Source of the DNA: Dermatemys mawii
Taxonomy: Eukaryota > Chordata > Testudines > Dermatemydidae
DNA: 64,000 bases
Direction of reading: 5' to 3'
NCBI GenBank assembly: GCA_007922305.1
Contig: ML677326.1
Span: 57,537,446-57,601,445 of the forward strand
The first letter of the stretch is position 1. Every line of letters begins with the position of its first letter. The notes below the pieces were generated by a model, which saw only the letters and a list, made by a program, of their open reading frames with translations, was not told the origin of the DNA and ran no database searches. Positions 1 through 11,610 of this stretch are shown here, one piece after another. Position numbers and translations under genes: made by a program.

Positions 1-912
1 AGCTGCATTTGGTCTCTGGGCTCCCTCTTCAACCATGAAGGACACACAGGATACAGAGGAGTGGCTTCTCATCCTTACAAAATCTTCCACTCCTCAGCAT
101 GGAATAAACTTGGGCACATTATCAGGTGAAGGAGCAAGGATGTGACTGTGTGTGGGCATGTCTGGGTGCACCTGTCTGTTGGTATATGGAGCTGAATTAA
201 GGAGCCTGTTTGGGGGATTGTGACTGGCTGGCTGAATCCACTGTAGTAATGCCAACCATGGGCATTCAAAAGTCTTGAGTCTGGTCCTCTCCAAAAGTCA
301 AGTAATTGGTTTGAAAAGCAGGTGATTTTAAAATTTATATGCATTTTAAAATTACCTTCTGGTTACTGAGCCTTTAGAGTTCATGTTTTCAAGCTTTTCT
401 CCAAAACGATGAGGATTGCAATCTGACTTCTAATTTTTTTAAATGAAAGCTAAGATTGTCCAGTAATAACATGATTCCAGCAGCTGGGGCTTTAAGAAAA
501 GCACCCAATACCATAAAACTGGTGACAAAATCATGAGTATTGGCAACACTGCCATTTCCTGCCTGGGTTGTGGTAGCAGTATTTGTGGGAAGCAAAGCAT
601 TAAGATGGGGGAAAGCACAGATATAAGGGAGAGGTGAGAGTCCTCTGGGGAGTTAATAGGGGTGCAGGAGATGACAGTATAGGCAGTCACATTTCAATTC
701 ATGCTTAAACAGCAAACAATAAATCTCTTGCTGGAAAAGCTTAAAAACAAAACAGTGACATTATATAAGCAGACACTATTTTTTTAGGAGTCTGTGTAAT
801 GAATATTAATAATAATGTTCCCAGAGCTGCTGCCTAGAACCAACACTTCAGTCTTTATTAAGTGCAGTGATGTTCTGACCATTTCTGGAGGAACAGAAGC
901 CCCTATTTTATA
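1..912. other. Unannotated AT-rich DNA
   Basis: I see no coding region or repeat family I can name here. Short open frames on both strands have no recognisable motif and no exon-like splice sites. It is probably intronic or intergenic. Confidence 0.5.
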
Positions 913-1480
913 TTCATAGCCTAGTGTAGGGATCGGCAACCTTCAGCATGTGGCCCATTATGGTAATCTGCTAGTGGGCCATGAGACATTTTGTGTATGT
1001 TGACCGTCTGAAGGCACGGCCCTCCCACAGCTGCCAGAGGCTGCACTTCACTGTTCCTGGTCAATGGGAGCTGCAGGAAATGGTGGTGAGCACATCCCTG
1101 TGACCCACCACTTCCCATAGCTCCCATTGCCTGGGAATGGAAAACCACAGCCACTGGGAACTGCAGAAGGCCATGCCTGTGGATGGTCAATGTAAACAAG
1201 TGTTTTGCAGCCCGCCAGTGGATTACCCTGATGGGCTGTGTGCTGAAGATTGCTGAGCGCTGGTCTAGTGGTTGGAGGATTCACCTGGCATGTGGAAGCC
1301 CTAGGCTTGAATCTCTGTGCTGGAGCAAGGACTTGAAACTAGGTTCTTGATGCTTTTCTTCTTCCCCCTGTTGAATGCCCTAATCACCAGGCTATTGGTT
1401 ATTCTGGGGCAGCTCTCTCTCTCTCAATCTCTCTTGTTGATGCTGTCCCACTTTGTATAAAATACTTAAAGGATCTGGGC
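913..1480 (+). repeat. tRNA-derived SINE (MIR/CORE-like), split by a hAT MITE
   Basis: The stretch after 1263 reads like a tRNA-type SINE head (tctagtggttggaggattca resembles a pol III A box), followed by a body that contains the inverted counterpart of the head (ccctaatcaccaggctattg). A related copy lies near 40437. The MITE at 927-1262 sits in the A-box region, so the SINE came first. The limits are approximate. Confidence 0.5.
927..1262. mobile_element. hAT-type MITE with 8-bp TSD
   Basis: The element begins tagggatcggcaacc, an eroded caggg-type hAT end. It is flanked by gcctagtg (919-926) and gtctagtg (1263-1270), an 8-bp duplication with one mismatch. Much of the interior is self-complementary, built from blocks such as gggagctgcag and cagctcccat. 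It belongs to the same family as the copy at 63089-63421. It has no coding capacity, so it depended on a hAT transposase supplied elsewhere. Confidence 0.8.
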
Positions 1481-3775
1481 CAGAGAAAATGAGCGACCCT
1501 TTAGCCCAGTTGAACATTTTGTTCAATCTGAAATGAAACATTTCCATTTTTTTCCTAATTCAATCCAAACGAAGATTGTTTTTTGATTTTTTTTCCAGAA
1601 CTGCCAGTGAATTGAAAACCCTGCTATTTGTTATAACCATATTTATAACGCTTCAAGTAAACCATTAGAAAAATGACACCAACCTGAGATACGATGAATG
1701 AGTTGTTTAAATTTAATGTTTAGCTGAAAACATAATTAATTGGATCTTGTTAAGGCTTGCGTACCCTTGCTCTGTATCACTCCACAATCAATATACTGAT
1801 GGATATGATAACAGCAAACAACATACAAAGGGGAAGAAAGTTTATGAAAAAACAGATATTGATCCAAAATCAGTTCAGCTGAAGTTCTTGTGCCATACAA
1901 AATTCATCAGTTTTCTTTCAAGATTGATTTAAAATTAAATGGCTATTTTGCTGACTTTTAAAAAATTCTATCTAACAACTGTTCTCTTGACTCTGGCTTC
2001 TGAATAGATAGGTCTTGTCAGCATGTTCAGCTCTAGTTTACAGAGCAAAGAATCATTCTTTCCACCTCATTTTCAAAGGGTTTTTTATATGGAATCAGAG
2101 TGTAGCACTTTACTTGGGTGGTGGAACTGAAGTTAGGCTCTCTTTATTTATTTTTTTTAAAGCTGGATTTCAAAAGTAAAGTTCTCTCACAGCAGACTTC
2201 CAAAAATGGTGCTGGCAGGCATCTTCATAGTATCAGATCTTAAGAAGAAAGTAAGCATACTTAGACAGCTAATCAAATGCTACTTTTGAGAAAACACTTC
2301 TACTTTGTAACATATCCAAATAGCTTTCACAGATGCCTTGTGCCTTCTTAGCATATGCTTTTGGCTTTTAGGCTCTATCAAAATGCTCTTCTGAGTAGTA
2401 TTAAGGAAAACTGAATGATTAATACAGTCATTCTACAACTTAAGAAAATATTTTACAACTTATAAAGCTCTGTGTTCAAAACTTATTAATATGGTTCTGA
2501 TGTACATGGTTTAACTTAAACTTGTTTAGCTTCATGGTTCACAAAGTTTTACTGAATTCACGGCATAAGTGTTGTTTAGAGCAACAAACATCTCGATAGT
2601 AAGGTAAGTGCTTCCAGAATTGCAGCTTCCAAACCAGCACTGCTGTACAGGTTGGTGTAAACCGTACACATTACCTTTTCCCACGATTCCGTGGATTGCT
2701 AACTACTAGATTGGAGTTAAGTGTTGTTACTCTATTATAGTTGTGGAGAAATGTTTTTTAACATGGATATGCAATTTAAATTGCATACTAAGTTAAATTG
2801 CTTTCAAAAGCAGTTTCATTCTGTGATAGTCTAGATAGTCTAGTCTAGAAAATTATCTACCAGCCAGCTTAATACACCCATCCTTCTATTTAATGTGCAG
2901 TAGTGATTTGCGGGTTTTCTGACAATGCTTATGCACTTGAAAAGAGCAAATAGATGCCTCTGATTATTTGAAGGTCCAAGTATAGTATGTGACAAGTATT
3001 GTCTTAATCCTCCCACTGGTATGCACTTATGAACACTATGAATCTGAGAGGAAGATAAAGCCATAGGACTTTAACTTTCAGTTAACATCCCACATACAAA
3101 ACCTCTCCTATGGTGATGTAGATAGCACAGGAAATGAGCAAAATGTAGGTAACAGAACTGAATAATTAACAGTTTATTTTTGGAAGAGAAGGACTCTTCA
3201 GTTAAACTCCCAAGACTGAATGCTTGTCCCCTCTTCCACCTATAGCGTGCTACTGCAATATAAATTACCCAGAAAGCTGTTCTAAAGGGGAGATAGTAAT
3301 TTATTCTGGTACAAAGCAGTCCTTGGGCTATACCATTCACACTTCTCCTTTCTCCATGTTGAGTGGTGGGTCAGTATGCATGGTGGAATGCAGATTTTCT
3401 GCCACCATAGGAGTTGGTTGTACCTGGTGCAATTTACTGTTGCCCTGAGTTTCAAATGAAATTATAATCAGCTCAGACTGAACATAAGCCCCTGGAAATA
3501 ATAATGGAGATAATATTCCCCTGTTCCCGCTTTGCAATTATTCCTCATTTTCTCATGCTTTTGCACTTCCTTGTTACAGCTGGAGCTAAAACTAAAACTG
3601 CCAAATCACACCATAAAGGCACTCATTTCCAGTGACAGGCCTAAAGCAACATTCAGCCTCTGAGCATCCTTGAATCAATTAGGTGCTTTAGATCTATATA
3701 TGGATATCCAATTTGCAAACTGGCTTTCTATGTAACAGTCTGAACCAAATTTCTGGATATTAACATCTGTTAAAG
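1481..3775. other. Unannotated AT-rich DNA
   Basis: No gene, splice-bounded exon or confidently named repeat was found in this 2.3 kb. Open frames are all under 90 codons and have low-complexity or intron-like composition. Confidence 0.5.
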
Positions 3776-4015
3776 CAGGAGTTCTCATATTGGGGGTTGC
3801 CCCCTGAATGCATTACTTCCGCATTCGGCGGTTTTTCGGCAGACATACCGAGCGCTTCCGAAAATAGCACTCGGGAGTGCTCAGCATGTCTGCCGAAAAG
3901 CCGCCGAATGCGGAAGTAATGTATTCGGCGGCTTTTTGACGGACATACAAGGGTCCATTCTGACACAGGAGCAAGGTTAAAAGGGTCGCGGTCTCCAAAA
4001 GTTTGAGAACTGCCA
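3776..4015. mobile_element. Fold-back hAT MITE with long hairpin
   Basis: The ends caggagttctca and tttgagaactgcca are inverted repeats of each other. The flanks tgttaaag (3768-3775) and tgttagag (4016-4023) form an 8-bp target duplication with one mismatch, as expected for hAT. The interior is a CpG-rich near-perfect palindrome: gcattacttccgcattcggc (3809-3828) is answered by its complement near 3900-3922. It is non-coding. Confidence 0.85.
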
Positions 4016-4064
4016 TGTTAGAGGGCTTATTCCTTTATCTTTCCACTTCCCTGGTCCTTTTCAT

Positions 4065-4520
4065 GTGAACAGAGAGCAACAATATCAGATATCTGAAGGT
4101 GCAAACAATTCGATGTTTATTGGGGTGAACGTCCAACAAGCTTAAATTGAAATTCCCTTTTCCTTATTTTCGAATTCCAACTTTCTGTTTGCCCCTAGTG
4201 TGTATATAGTAACATTGCCAGCTATACCTAAACCAATCATTTTACTGAAATTTACCTAACCAATCCTAACATGTTGTAACATGATTAGCTAACCAATTAT
4301 ATCCCACAACCTTGATTAGTTTACACGCAGTAAAATGAACTGTACAGTAGACAGAAACAATCACAGAACAGGGCCTCAGAATGTCACAGTGAGAGAAGTC
4401 CCTTACACAGACAGACAGTGATTTTGATTCTTTCTTTTATACCTCTATAACTAGCTAAATGATAAACACATACTTACATATAGGCCTTTACAGATAGGCC
4501 TGAATATCTATATCCTAACA
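4065..4520 (-). mobile_element. Solo LTR of an endogenous retrovirus-like element, antisense
   Basis: The right end reads ...tatcctaaca, which on the minus strand gives a TGTT start. The block resembles a repeated LTR that I associate with turtle genomes (tgtttattgggg, accaatcattttactgaaat, aggcctttacagataggcct). The left limit and the target duplication could not be fixed. No internal viral genes accompany it, so it is a lone LTR or a fragment. Confidence 0.45.
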
Positions 4521-6069
4521 ACACTGTCAAACTTTGACATGATGATAGTTCAAAATATCAACCGAGATGCAGATTTTGAAGCTTGAACACATCTCTTAAT
4601 ATTTCTAACCCTCAAATAGGAAGTTCTGAAAATCTCACAGGGGAGCATATTCTCACAAGACTTCCCAGACCCATTTTGCAGAGCCTAGATGTCTAAATTT
4701 TAGGGATTTTCAGAATGGGGTGCTTAAAGTTAGGCTTCTAAATACATATACTGATGTCCAATTTCTGTGACCTAATTTTCAAATGTGCTAAGCTCCCAGC
4801 AGTTGCCTTCAAATCTTGGCTGTGATGTTTATCAAAATGGAATGGAACTGTTCATCTTTTTTAAGTTTGGCTATCATTATATTTACTCAATTATTTATAA
4901 AAGCATCTGAAAGCTTTAAAAAGTTTGAAGCATAAAATATAAAAGAACAACAACAACAAAAAATACTCAATTTTTAGAGGTGAATCATTTTACTTTACAT
5001 TGTAGTTTTTGGATTTTTGTAAGAAATCTAAATGACAGTAGAAATATAGCTGAGATGCTAGGGAAGGGAAAGTGTAGCTAAGCTACTTGACAGTAGCTGC
5101 AGCGGTAAATGCACTTATGATAGATAAAACAGAATCACAGTTCCCAAAGTGCTTTGTTGACACTGAATGTATCTGGTCAGTCAGGAGTTCAAATAATCAG
5201 AAGTCAAAATACAATGAGTCCATTGACCAGCGAGATATAGTACTGCATATAATGCCATGGTAGGGGAGTAGAAAGATATAACTATCAATGGGCAGGTTGA
5301 TTTGTTTGAAAGCTTTATTAATTTGCTAGATATTTCCTGCATGTTATATGGNNNNNNNNNNTTTTCAGTGAACCCATTGCTGGTAGGGAGGTAGATAATA
5401 AGGGTTCAGATAATCAAGATTCTACTGCATGGCGTATTAAATTAACATGATTTTTTTTCTGTTCCAAAAACACAAACAAACAAAAACCACCAAGAACCCC
5501 ATCTGTAACTAGTAATTATTGACTGCACTGTGCATATCATTTGCTTTTACAATGACTGTTTCTTGCTATTCTTTTTTTTTTAACAGTAATTTTCTATTTT
5601 AGGCCTTCACTTATAGAACATAAACTTTCAGTTACTAGACAAATAGCCTAAAATGTCCAGTGTATCTTTCCTCATTTCCATCCCAGCTCTGCCAAAATCA
5701 ATATACTATTAACTATTTATGGTTATGTTACACTGTATGTGCCCACCTTCTTATGCTGTAAGCTGCTCTCTTGGGTGACTGGGGGATTCAGGGATTCTGG
5801 CCTCCTGCTTCTTCCATCTAAATGTTGTTAAATTTTAAAATATCCAATACGTAGTCGTGACCATGGTTTAAAATTCATGTCCTCCTTCCCTAGTCCCAAC
5901 ATACACACACATTTTTTCTGCTTTTTGGAGGTTCTGAACCTCTGGTTAGCATACAAACTTAATCTGCATTCAGTACAACACAGGAAAACTACCAGGCCCA
6001 AGTACAGACCATCTTTTTGTCTGCAATTATATTTGGTTTGGTTTGGTTTTCCTTGGTTTTCCATTCCTG
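4521..6069. other. Unannotated DNA containing an assembly gap
   Basis: No gene was recognised. It contains a 10-base run of N at 5352-5361 and simple A/C-rich runs (for example acaaacaaacaaaaacc near 5470). Confidence 0.5.
5352..5361. other. Assembly gap of 10 N
   Basis: Ten unresolved bases. The true size of the gap cannot be read from the sequence. Confidence 0.99.
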
Positions 6070-7108
6070 ACCATCTTAACTAAGAGCCATGAACTCATTC
6101 AATTCTTTTGTGAACCGAGTTTGCTTTTGACCATGACAACATCCCATGGCACAGTTCCAAAGTGACTGTATGAAAAAGTACTTCTTTTTGTTTGTATTAA
6201 ACCTGATGACTCTTAATTTCATTGGGTGACCTCTGGTTTTTGTAATGTGTGAAAGGGTAAATAACACTTCTGTATTCACTTTTCCCATACTAGTCATGAT
6301 TTTATAGACCTCTATCATATTCCTCTTTAGTCATCTCTTTTCTAAACTGAACAGCCCTAATCTTCTTAGTCTCTTCTCATAACTAGAATTGGATACACTA
6401 TTCAAGGAGTGGATGCACCATGGATTTATATAGCGGCATTACATTGTCTTATTTTCTATCCCTTTCCTAATCATCCCTATCATACTGTTATCTTTTTTGA
6501 CTGCTGCTCTGCATTGAATGGAAGTTTTAAGAGACAGTGACTCCAAGATATCTTTCTTGGGTGGTAATAGCCAATTAAAAGCCATCATTGTTTAGGTATA
6601 GTTGGGATCTTTTTTTCAATGTGCATTGCTTTGCACTTATCAGCATTGAACTGCATCTGCTATTTCATAGCGCAGTCACCCACTTTTGTGAGAGCCTTCT
6701 GTAACTCTTCACAGTCTGCTTTGGACTTTACTATCTTGAACAATTTTTGTATTGTCTGCAAACTTTGCCACATCATTATTCATCCCCTTTTCTAGATCAT
6801 GAATGAATATGCTGAACAGCACAGGTCTCAGTATAGATCCTTGGGGGACCCCACTGTTTGCCACTCCCCATCATGAAAACTGACCATTTGTTCCTACCCT
6901 TTATTTCCTGTCTTTCAACCAAGTACTGATCCAGGAGAGGATCTTCCCTCTTATACTCTGGCTACTTAGTTTCCTTAAGAGGGTTTGGTGAAGGACTTTT
7001 CCAAAGGCTTTCTAAAAATCCAAGTACACTATAACGACTGGTCACTCCTCTCCATGCGCTCATTGACTTCCTCAAATAATTCTAATAGACTGGGGAGGAA
7101 TGACTTCC

Positions 7109-7896
7109 TGTGGTGGGGTGGCTGCCCCACCCCATGAGTAATTGGGCTAAAACAGGCCAGAGGGGCTGCACAGACTGATAGTCAATCAGAAAGGGCCTGT
7201 CAGGAGGCAATAAAGGCCAGGCTAGGCCCTATATAAAGACTGCCTAGCAGAGGAGCAGGCAGTCTCTCCCTGACTGGCAAGGAAGAAGGACTGACTCCTG
7301 AGATCAGGAATAGTACCTTGGCCAGAGCAGTGCTGGGCAGGCTCAGGGGAGCAGGGAAGAGCCCATTACCTGCCAGGCTGCAGCCCAGACTGGAGGGGCT
7401 GAAAAGGTGCAAGGGGACAAAGGGAAAGTGGCCCAGGAAATGTAGTCCTACAACGGGAGAGAAGAAGGGCAGAGAGGCTGCTAGAGGGTCCCTGGATCGG
7501 GACCCAGAGTAGCAAGCAGGCCTGGGTCCTTCCCTTCCCCCTTGTACCATACCTGGCTGTGGGGGAGTGACCAAGACAGACTGCAACCAGACCGCAACCT
7601 TGAGCAGAGGGGCTAGAGTTTGAGGTTATGGTTGGCCACTGCGGCAGGAGTGCGCTAAGGGACTGTTGTTACCTCCTCCCCAGAAGGGGGTGAGACTGGA
7701 CTAGGGGCACTGCCGGTGCTGGAGGGCAGTGTCCTGAAGTGGACGCTACCAAGCGGGGAGTAATGCGGGTCCGGAAAGCAGCAGAGCAGATGATGGGCGA
7801 GACACCATCAGCAGAGGGCGTTCCATGGCTGGCGAGAGCTAATTTCCGGACTGACCAGCAGGAGGCATTGCAGTGGTGAGTCTTAATCCTGTCACA
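7109..7896 (+). mobile_element. Solo LTR (788 bp) with 5-bp TSD inside CR1
   Basis: It starts TGTGGTGGGG and ends CCTGTCACA, with cttcc duplicated at 7104-7108 and 7897-7901. The CR1 sequence resumes exactly at the second cttcc, which proves the insertion. A TATA-like tatataaag lies near 7230. No internal viral region is present, so it is a solo LTR left by recombination between two LTRs. The antisense copy at 18678-19545 and the LTR at 59008 appear related. Open frames inside it are chance. Confidence 0.9.
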
Positions 7897-9302
7897 CTTC
7901 CCTTTACAAAAGTCATGTTGACTCTTCGGAAACAAATTATGTTTGTTGATGTGTCTGATAATTCTGTTCTTTACAGTAGTTTCAATCAATTTGCCTGGTT
8001 CTGAAGTTAGATTCCCCAGTCTGTAACTACCTGGATCCCCTCTGGAGACATTTTAAAAACTGGTGTTATACTAGATACTTTTCGGTCATGTGGTACAGAG
8101 GCTGATTTCAATGATGAGTTACTTACTACAGTTCATAATTCTGCAATTTCATATTTGAGTTCTTTCAGAGCCCTTGGGTGAATACTATCTGGTCCTAGTG
8201 ATTTGTTCTAAAACCTGTTCCACTGACACATCAGTTTGGGGCAGTACTTCAGATTTGTCACCCAAAAAGAATAGCTCTGATGTGGGTATCTCCATCATAT
8301 CCTCTGCAGTGAAAACAGACGCAAAGAATTCATTTAGTGTGTCTGCAATGGCCCTGTCTTCCCTGAGTGCTCCTTTAATGTCTTTGTCATTTAATGACCT
8401 CACTGACTCTTTGATAGGCTTCCTGCTTCAGGTGAACTTAAAATATTTTTACTATTAGTTTTTGCATCATTAGCAAGTTGCTTCTCAAATTCTTTGTTGT
8501 CTTGCCTTATTATACTTGCCAGAGTTTGTGTACCTTGTATTCTTGCTACGATTTGACTTTCATATTTAAAGGATGCCTTTTTGCCTCTAATGGCTTCCAT
8601 TACTCTGTTGATTAGCCATGGTGACGTTATTTTGGTTATTCTACTCTGTTTTTATTTGGGATATATATTTAATCTGAGCTTCTATTTTGTTTTTTTAAAG
8701 TAGTCTCCATACTGCTTGCAAGTATTTTACCCTTGTCACTGCTTTTGTAAACTTCCATCTAACTAGCATCCTAATTCTTTTGCAGTCCCCCGTGGTGGGT
8801 TTTTTGTTTGTTTTTTGTTTGCTATTTTCTCCCCTATAAGGATGCTAAATTTAATTACATGATAATAATTATTACTGAGGAGTTCAGCTATATTCACCTT
8901 GTAGACCAAATCCTGTGCACTGCTTAGGATTAAATTTCTTGTGGGTTCCAGGACTAGCTGCCCCAGCAAATAGTCATTTATGATGTCTAGAAATGTTATG
9001 TCTGCATAATGCCCTGAGGTAACATACCAGGCAATATGAGAATAGTTGATATTACCCATTATTGTTGCGTTTTCTGATTTTGTAGCCTCTCTAAACTTCT
9101 ATAGCATTTCACAATCATTGTCACCATTCTGGTCAGATGGTCAGTAGTACATTACTACTGCTATACTTTTATTATTCAAGCATGGAATTTCTATCCATCG
9201 GGATTCTATGGTACAGTTTCATTCATTTAAGATTTGTCACCTTATTTGATTCTATGCTTTGTAAAAAATATATAGTGCCACTCCCCGCAGCAATGTGAAC
9301 TA

Positions 9303-9503
9303 CAGGCGAGTTGCATCTTAGGCGCATTTAACATACGCGAATTCAGCTTTGCGCGGTCAGCAAAAACAGAAAAAAACAATTTAAAACTGCATCTGTAGTG
9401 CAGGAGATTCCGTCTGCCATTCAACTCAATGAGTGTTTCACTTTACGCGGTTTTCGCTTTACGTGCTAACCGCGGAACGGAACCCCCATGTAAGACTCGC
9501 CTG
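9303..9503. mobile_element. Tc1/mariner- or pogo-type MITE with TA duplication
   Basis: The 201-bp element begins caggcgagttgc and ends agactcgcctg, which are imperfect inverted repeats, and is flanked by TA on each side (9301-9302 and 9504-9505). The interior is rich in CpG words such as acgcgg. Removing it joins two parts of the antisense CR1. It has no coding capacity. Confidence 0.8.
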
Positions 9504-9789
9504 TACTCTGTCATTCCAAAGTATTTTATACCCTGGTATTACTGTGTCCCATTGGTTATTCTTATTACACCAGATTTCTGTGATGCCCTTACAGCAATAT
9601 CCTCATTTAATGCCAGGCACTCTAGGTCACCCTTCTTAGTGTTTAGACTTCTAGCCTTTGCATATAAGCATTTGTACATTTTGTGACTAGTTGCTTGATT
9701 TCACGTGTTATGTTTAAATAGAATTCTTTTATGTGTCTCCACCAGAACTTTGTGCTCCTCCACACCTGTTGGGTTTCCCCCAACCCTTA

Positions 9790-10573
9790 TGTCATAAGTG
9801 TGAAGTAGCCTAGAATTATTGTTTACCTGTAAGGGGTTAAGCTAAAGGTAACCTGAGAGGTGGACAACTGACCAATGAGAAATTCCTCAGGAGACAAAGG
9901 ATTTTAAGTTTCAGTTTCTCTCTGGCTCTCTCTCTGTTCACCTCGGCTATCGGATGAACACAGCTATGTCTTTCACTGTAACTATAAGATTCTATCAAGT
10001 ACTGTAGTCAGTAAGTTTACCTTCTTTTTATCACTTGGAGGGTTCTCAGTGATGAGTGTTGGCTGGGTGCTTCTTGATATTGTAAGCTTCAGCAGAGATA
10101 TCAACAGTGGGAGAAAGTTGCCTCGGGGGAGAAGTTTGGTTTCTGAATCCTTTTGTTGATTATGGTAGATGCTGTTCTATTGATGGTTATAAGAGATTTA
10201 TTCCTTTCTTTTTTTCTTTTATTAAAATCTTTCTTTTAAGAAGCTGACTGCTTGTTTTCCATTGTGTAAGATCCTGGTTTTGGATCGGGCATGTCTCGCA
10301 GGATCAGGCGAGGTTTGGTTTTTTTATTCTCTCAAGCTTTCTAGGGAAGGAAGAAGTTTGGGGGGTTAGTGGAAAGGGAAAGAAGGGTCCCAAACTACCC
10401 TAGACCTAGTTTGGTGGTGGCAGCGTACTAGGTCCAGATACAGAAGAAGTTGTGTTCTGGGGAAAAACATTTTAACCCAAGCTGGTAAAATAAGCTTGGG
10501 GGGGTTATTTCTTTTTTCATGTGGGTCCCCACATCTGTACCCTAGAGTTCAGAGTGGGGAGGCAATCCTGACG
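9790..10573 (+). mobile_element. Solo LTR (784 bp) with 5-bp TSD
   Basis: It starts TGTCATAAGTG and ends CAATCCTGACG, the final CA of a usual LTR being changed to CG. The target duplication cctta occurs at 9785-9789 and 10574-10578. The middle contains an attaaaatc signal and T-rich stretches. CR1-like antisense sequence seems to continue on both sides. No gag, pol or env sequence is present. Confidence 0.75.
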
Positions 10574-10870
10574 CCTTAGGTTAAAAAAAATCCTTTACAA
10601 CCTTTTTTGATTTTACATGCCAACAGTCTGGTTCCATTTTGTTTAAGGTGGAACCCATCCCTCCTGTATAGGTTACTTTTCCCAAAAAGGTTTCCTAATT
10701 CCTAAAATATCTTAATCCCTCCATCCTACACCATTGTCTCATCCAGGTATTTAGGCCCTGCAATTCTGCCTCTCTTTCTGGCCCTGCACGTGGACCTGGA
10801 AGCATTTTAGAGAATGCTACTATGGATATCCTGTACTTTAATCTATGCCTAAGTGTGAGAGGACATTATG

Positions 10871-11279
10871 ACATCATCTAGAAGGTGGATCCCAACTATG
10901 GGATTATTTTCCTACATTATGGGTAGTGCTCTGCCCCTGAATTTTGCTTTGAGTTTTTGGATTCAAACAAGCTAAAAATCTCAAAGCAAAACTCAGTGAA
11001 AATGACCAGTCTTCAACTGATTTTTGGTCCAAATAATACAAAACCACAAATTTCACCTATTTCGACCCAAACCCTTAAATTGTCCCAGGTTTGCTTGAAA
11101 CTAAATTCATATACACCCAAAATATTTGAGAATCATAGTGGAAGTTTCAGTGAATATGGTGTGTGATTTGAATATGTAATGAAAACTGTAACCGGACAAA
11201 TGTCTTGTGGTTTGAGGGTACATTGTGCACTTTTTGCACACCTATAATTTTCATGACTCCTCCTTTCTCATCATTTAAT
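10871..11279. other. Unannotated A-rich DNA
   Basis: Nothing identified. The single 69-codon frame at 10957-11166 is Asn/Lys/Ser-rich without a motif, so I do not call it a gene. Confidence 0.5.
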
Positions 11280-11610
11280 ACCTTGCTCAACACTTAGAGG
11301 ACCATCATAAGCTGGTTCTGGATTCTGAATTTGGGATCAATTCCTGCACTTCACTGAAGTCAGTAGCTGAAATGAATGGTGACTTGGGTTCTATTTCAGA
11401 TTCTGCCACCAACCTGCTGTGTGAATTTGGGGCAGTCAATTCACTTTTGTTTGCCGTCTCCACTTTGTTTGTCCAATCTATTTATTTGTAACTTCTTTCA
11501 AGTCAGAACAGTCTGTTACTATTTGTTTGTACATCATCTAGTTCAATGAGGCCCTGATTTCAGTTGGGGTCTCTAGGCACGGGTGTAATACAAATAACTG
11601 ACCACACTTG
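11280..11610 (+). repeat. MIR/CORE-SINE-like repeat
   Basis: Weak match in pattern to a tRNA-derived SINE with a LINE-like tail: 'ctgctgtgtgaatttggggc' near 11416, then 'caatgaggccctgatttcag' near 11543 and a tail of 'gggtgtaatacaaataa'. The copy at 50400-50690 has the same tail. It is old and diverged. Confidence 0.5.

Larger units (their letters stand above)
6070..10870 (-). mobile_element. CR1-type LINE, antisense, broken by three insertions
   Basis: Read on the minus strand this is a degenerate CR1 non-LTR retrotransposon. Endonuclease remnants lie near 9700-8800, for example MGNINYSHIAW and EPTRNLILSSAQDLV. A linker follows with LNEFFASVFTAEDMMEIPTS near 8300. Reverse transcriptase follows with QHDFCKGKCD near 7920. 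Downstream, gtcatgattttatagacctc at about 6294 belongs to the 3' region, but the usual last ~150 bases are missing. Stops and frameshifts abound, so it is dead. It is interrupted by LTRs at 7109-7896 and 9790-10573 and a MITE at 9303-9503. The part after 10573 is assigned with less certainty. Confidence 0.85.

Noticed and set aside
7200..7586. 128-codon open frame on -
   Set aside because: Entirely inside the solo LTR, with no similarity I recognise.
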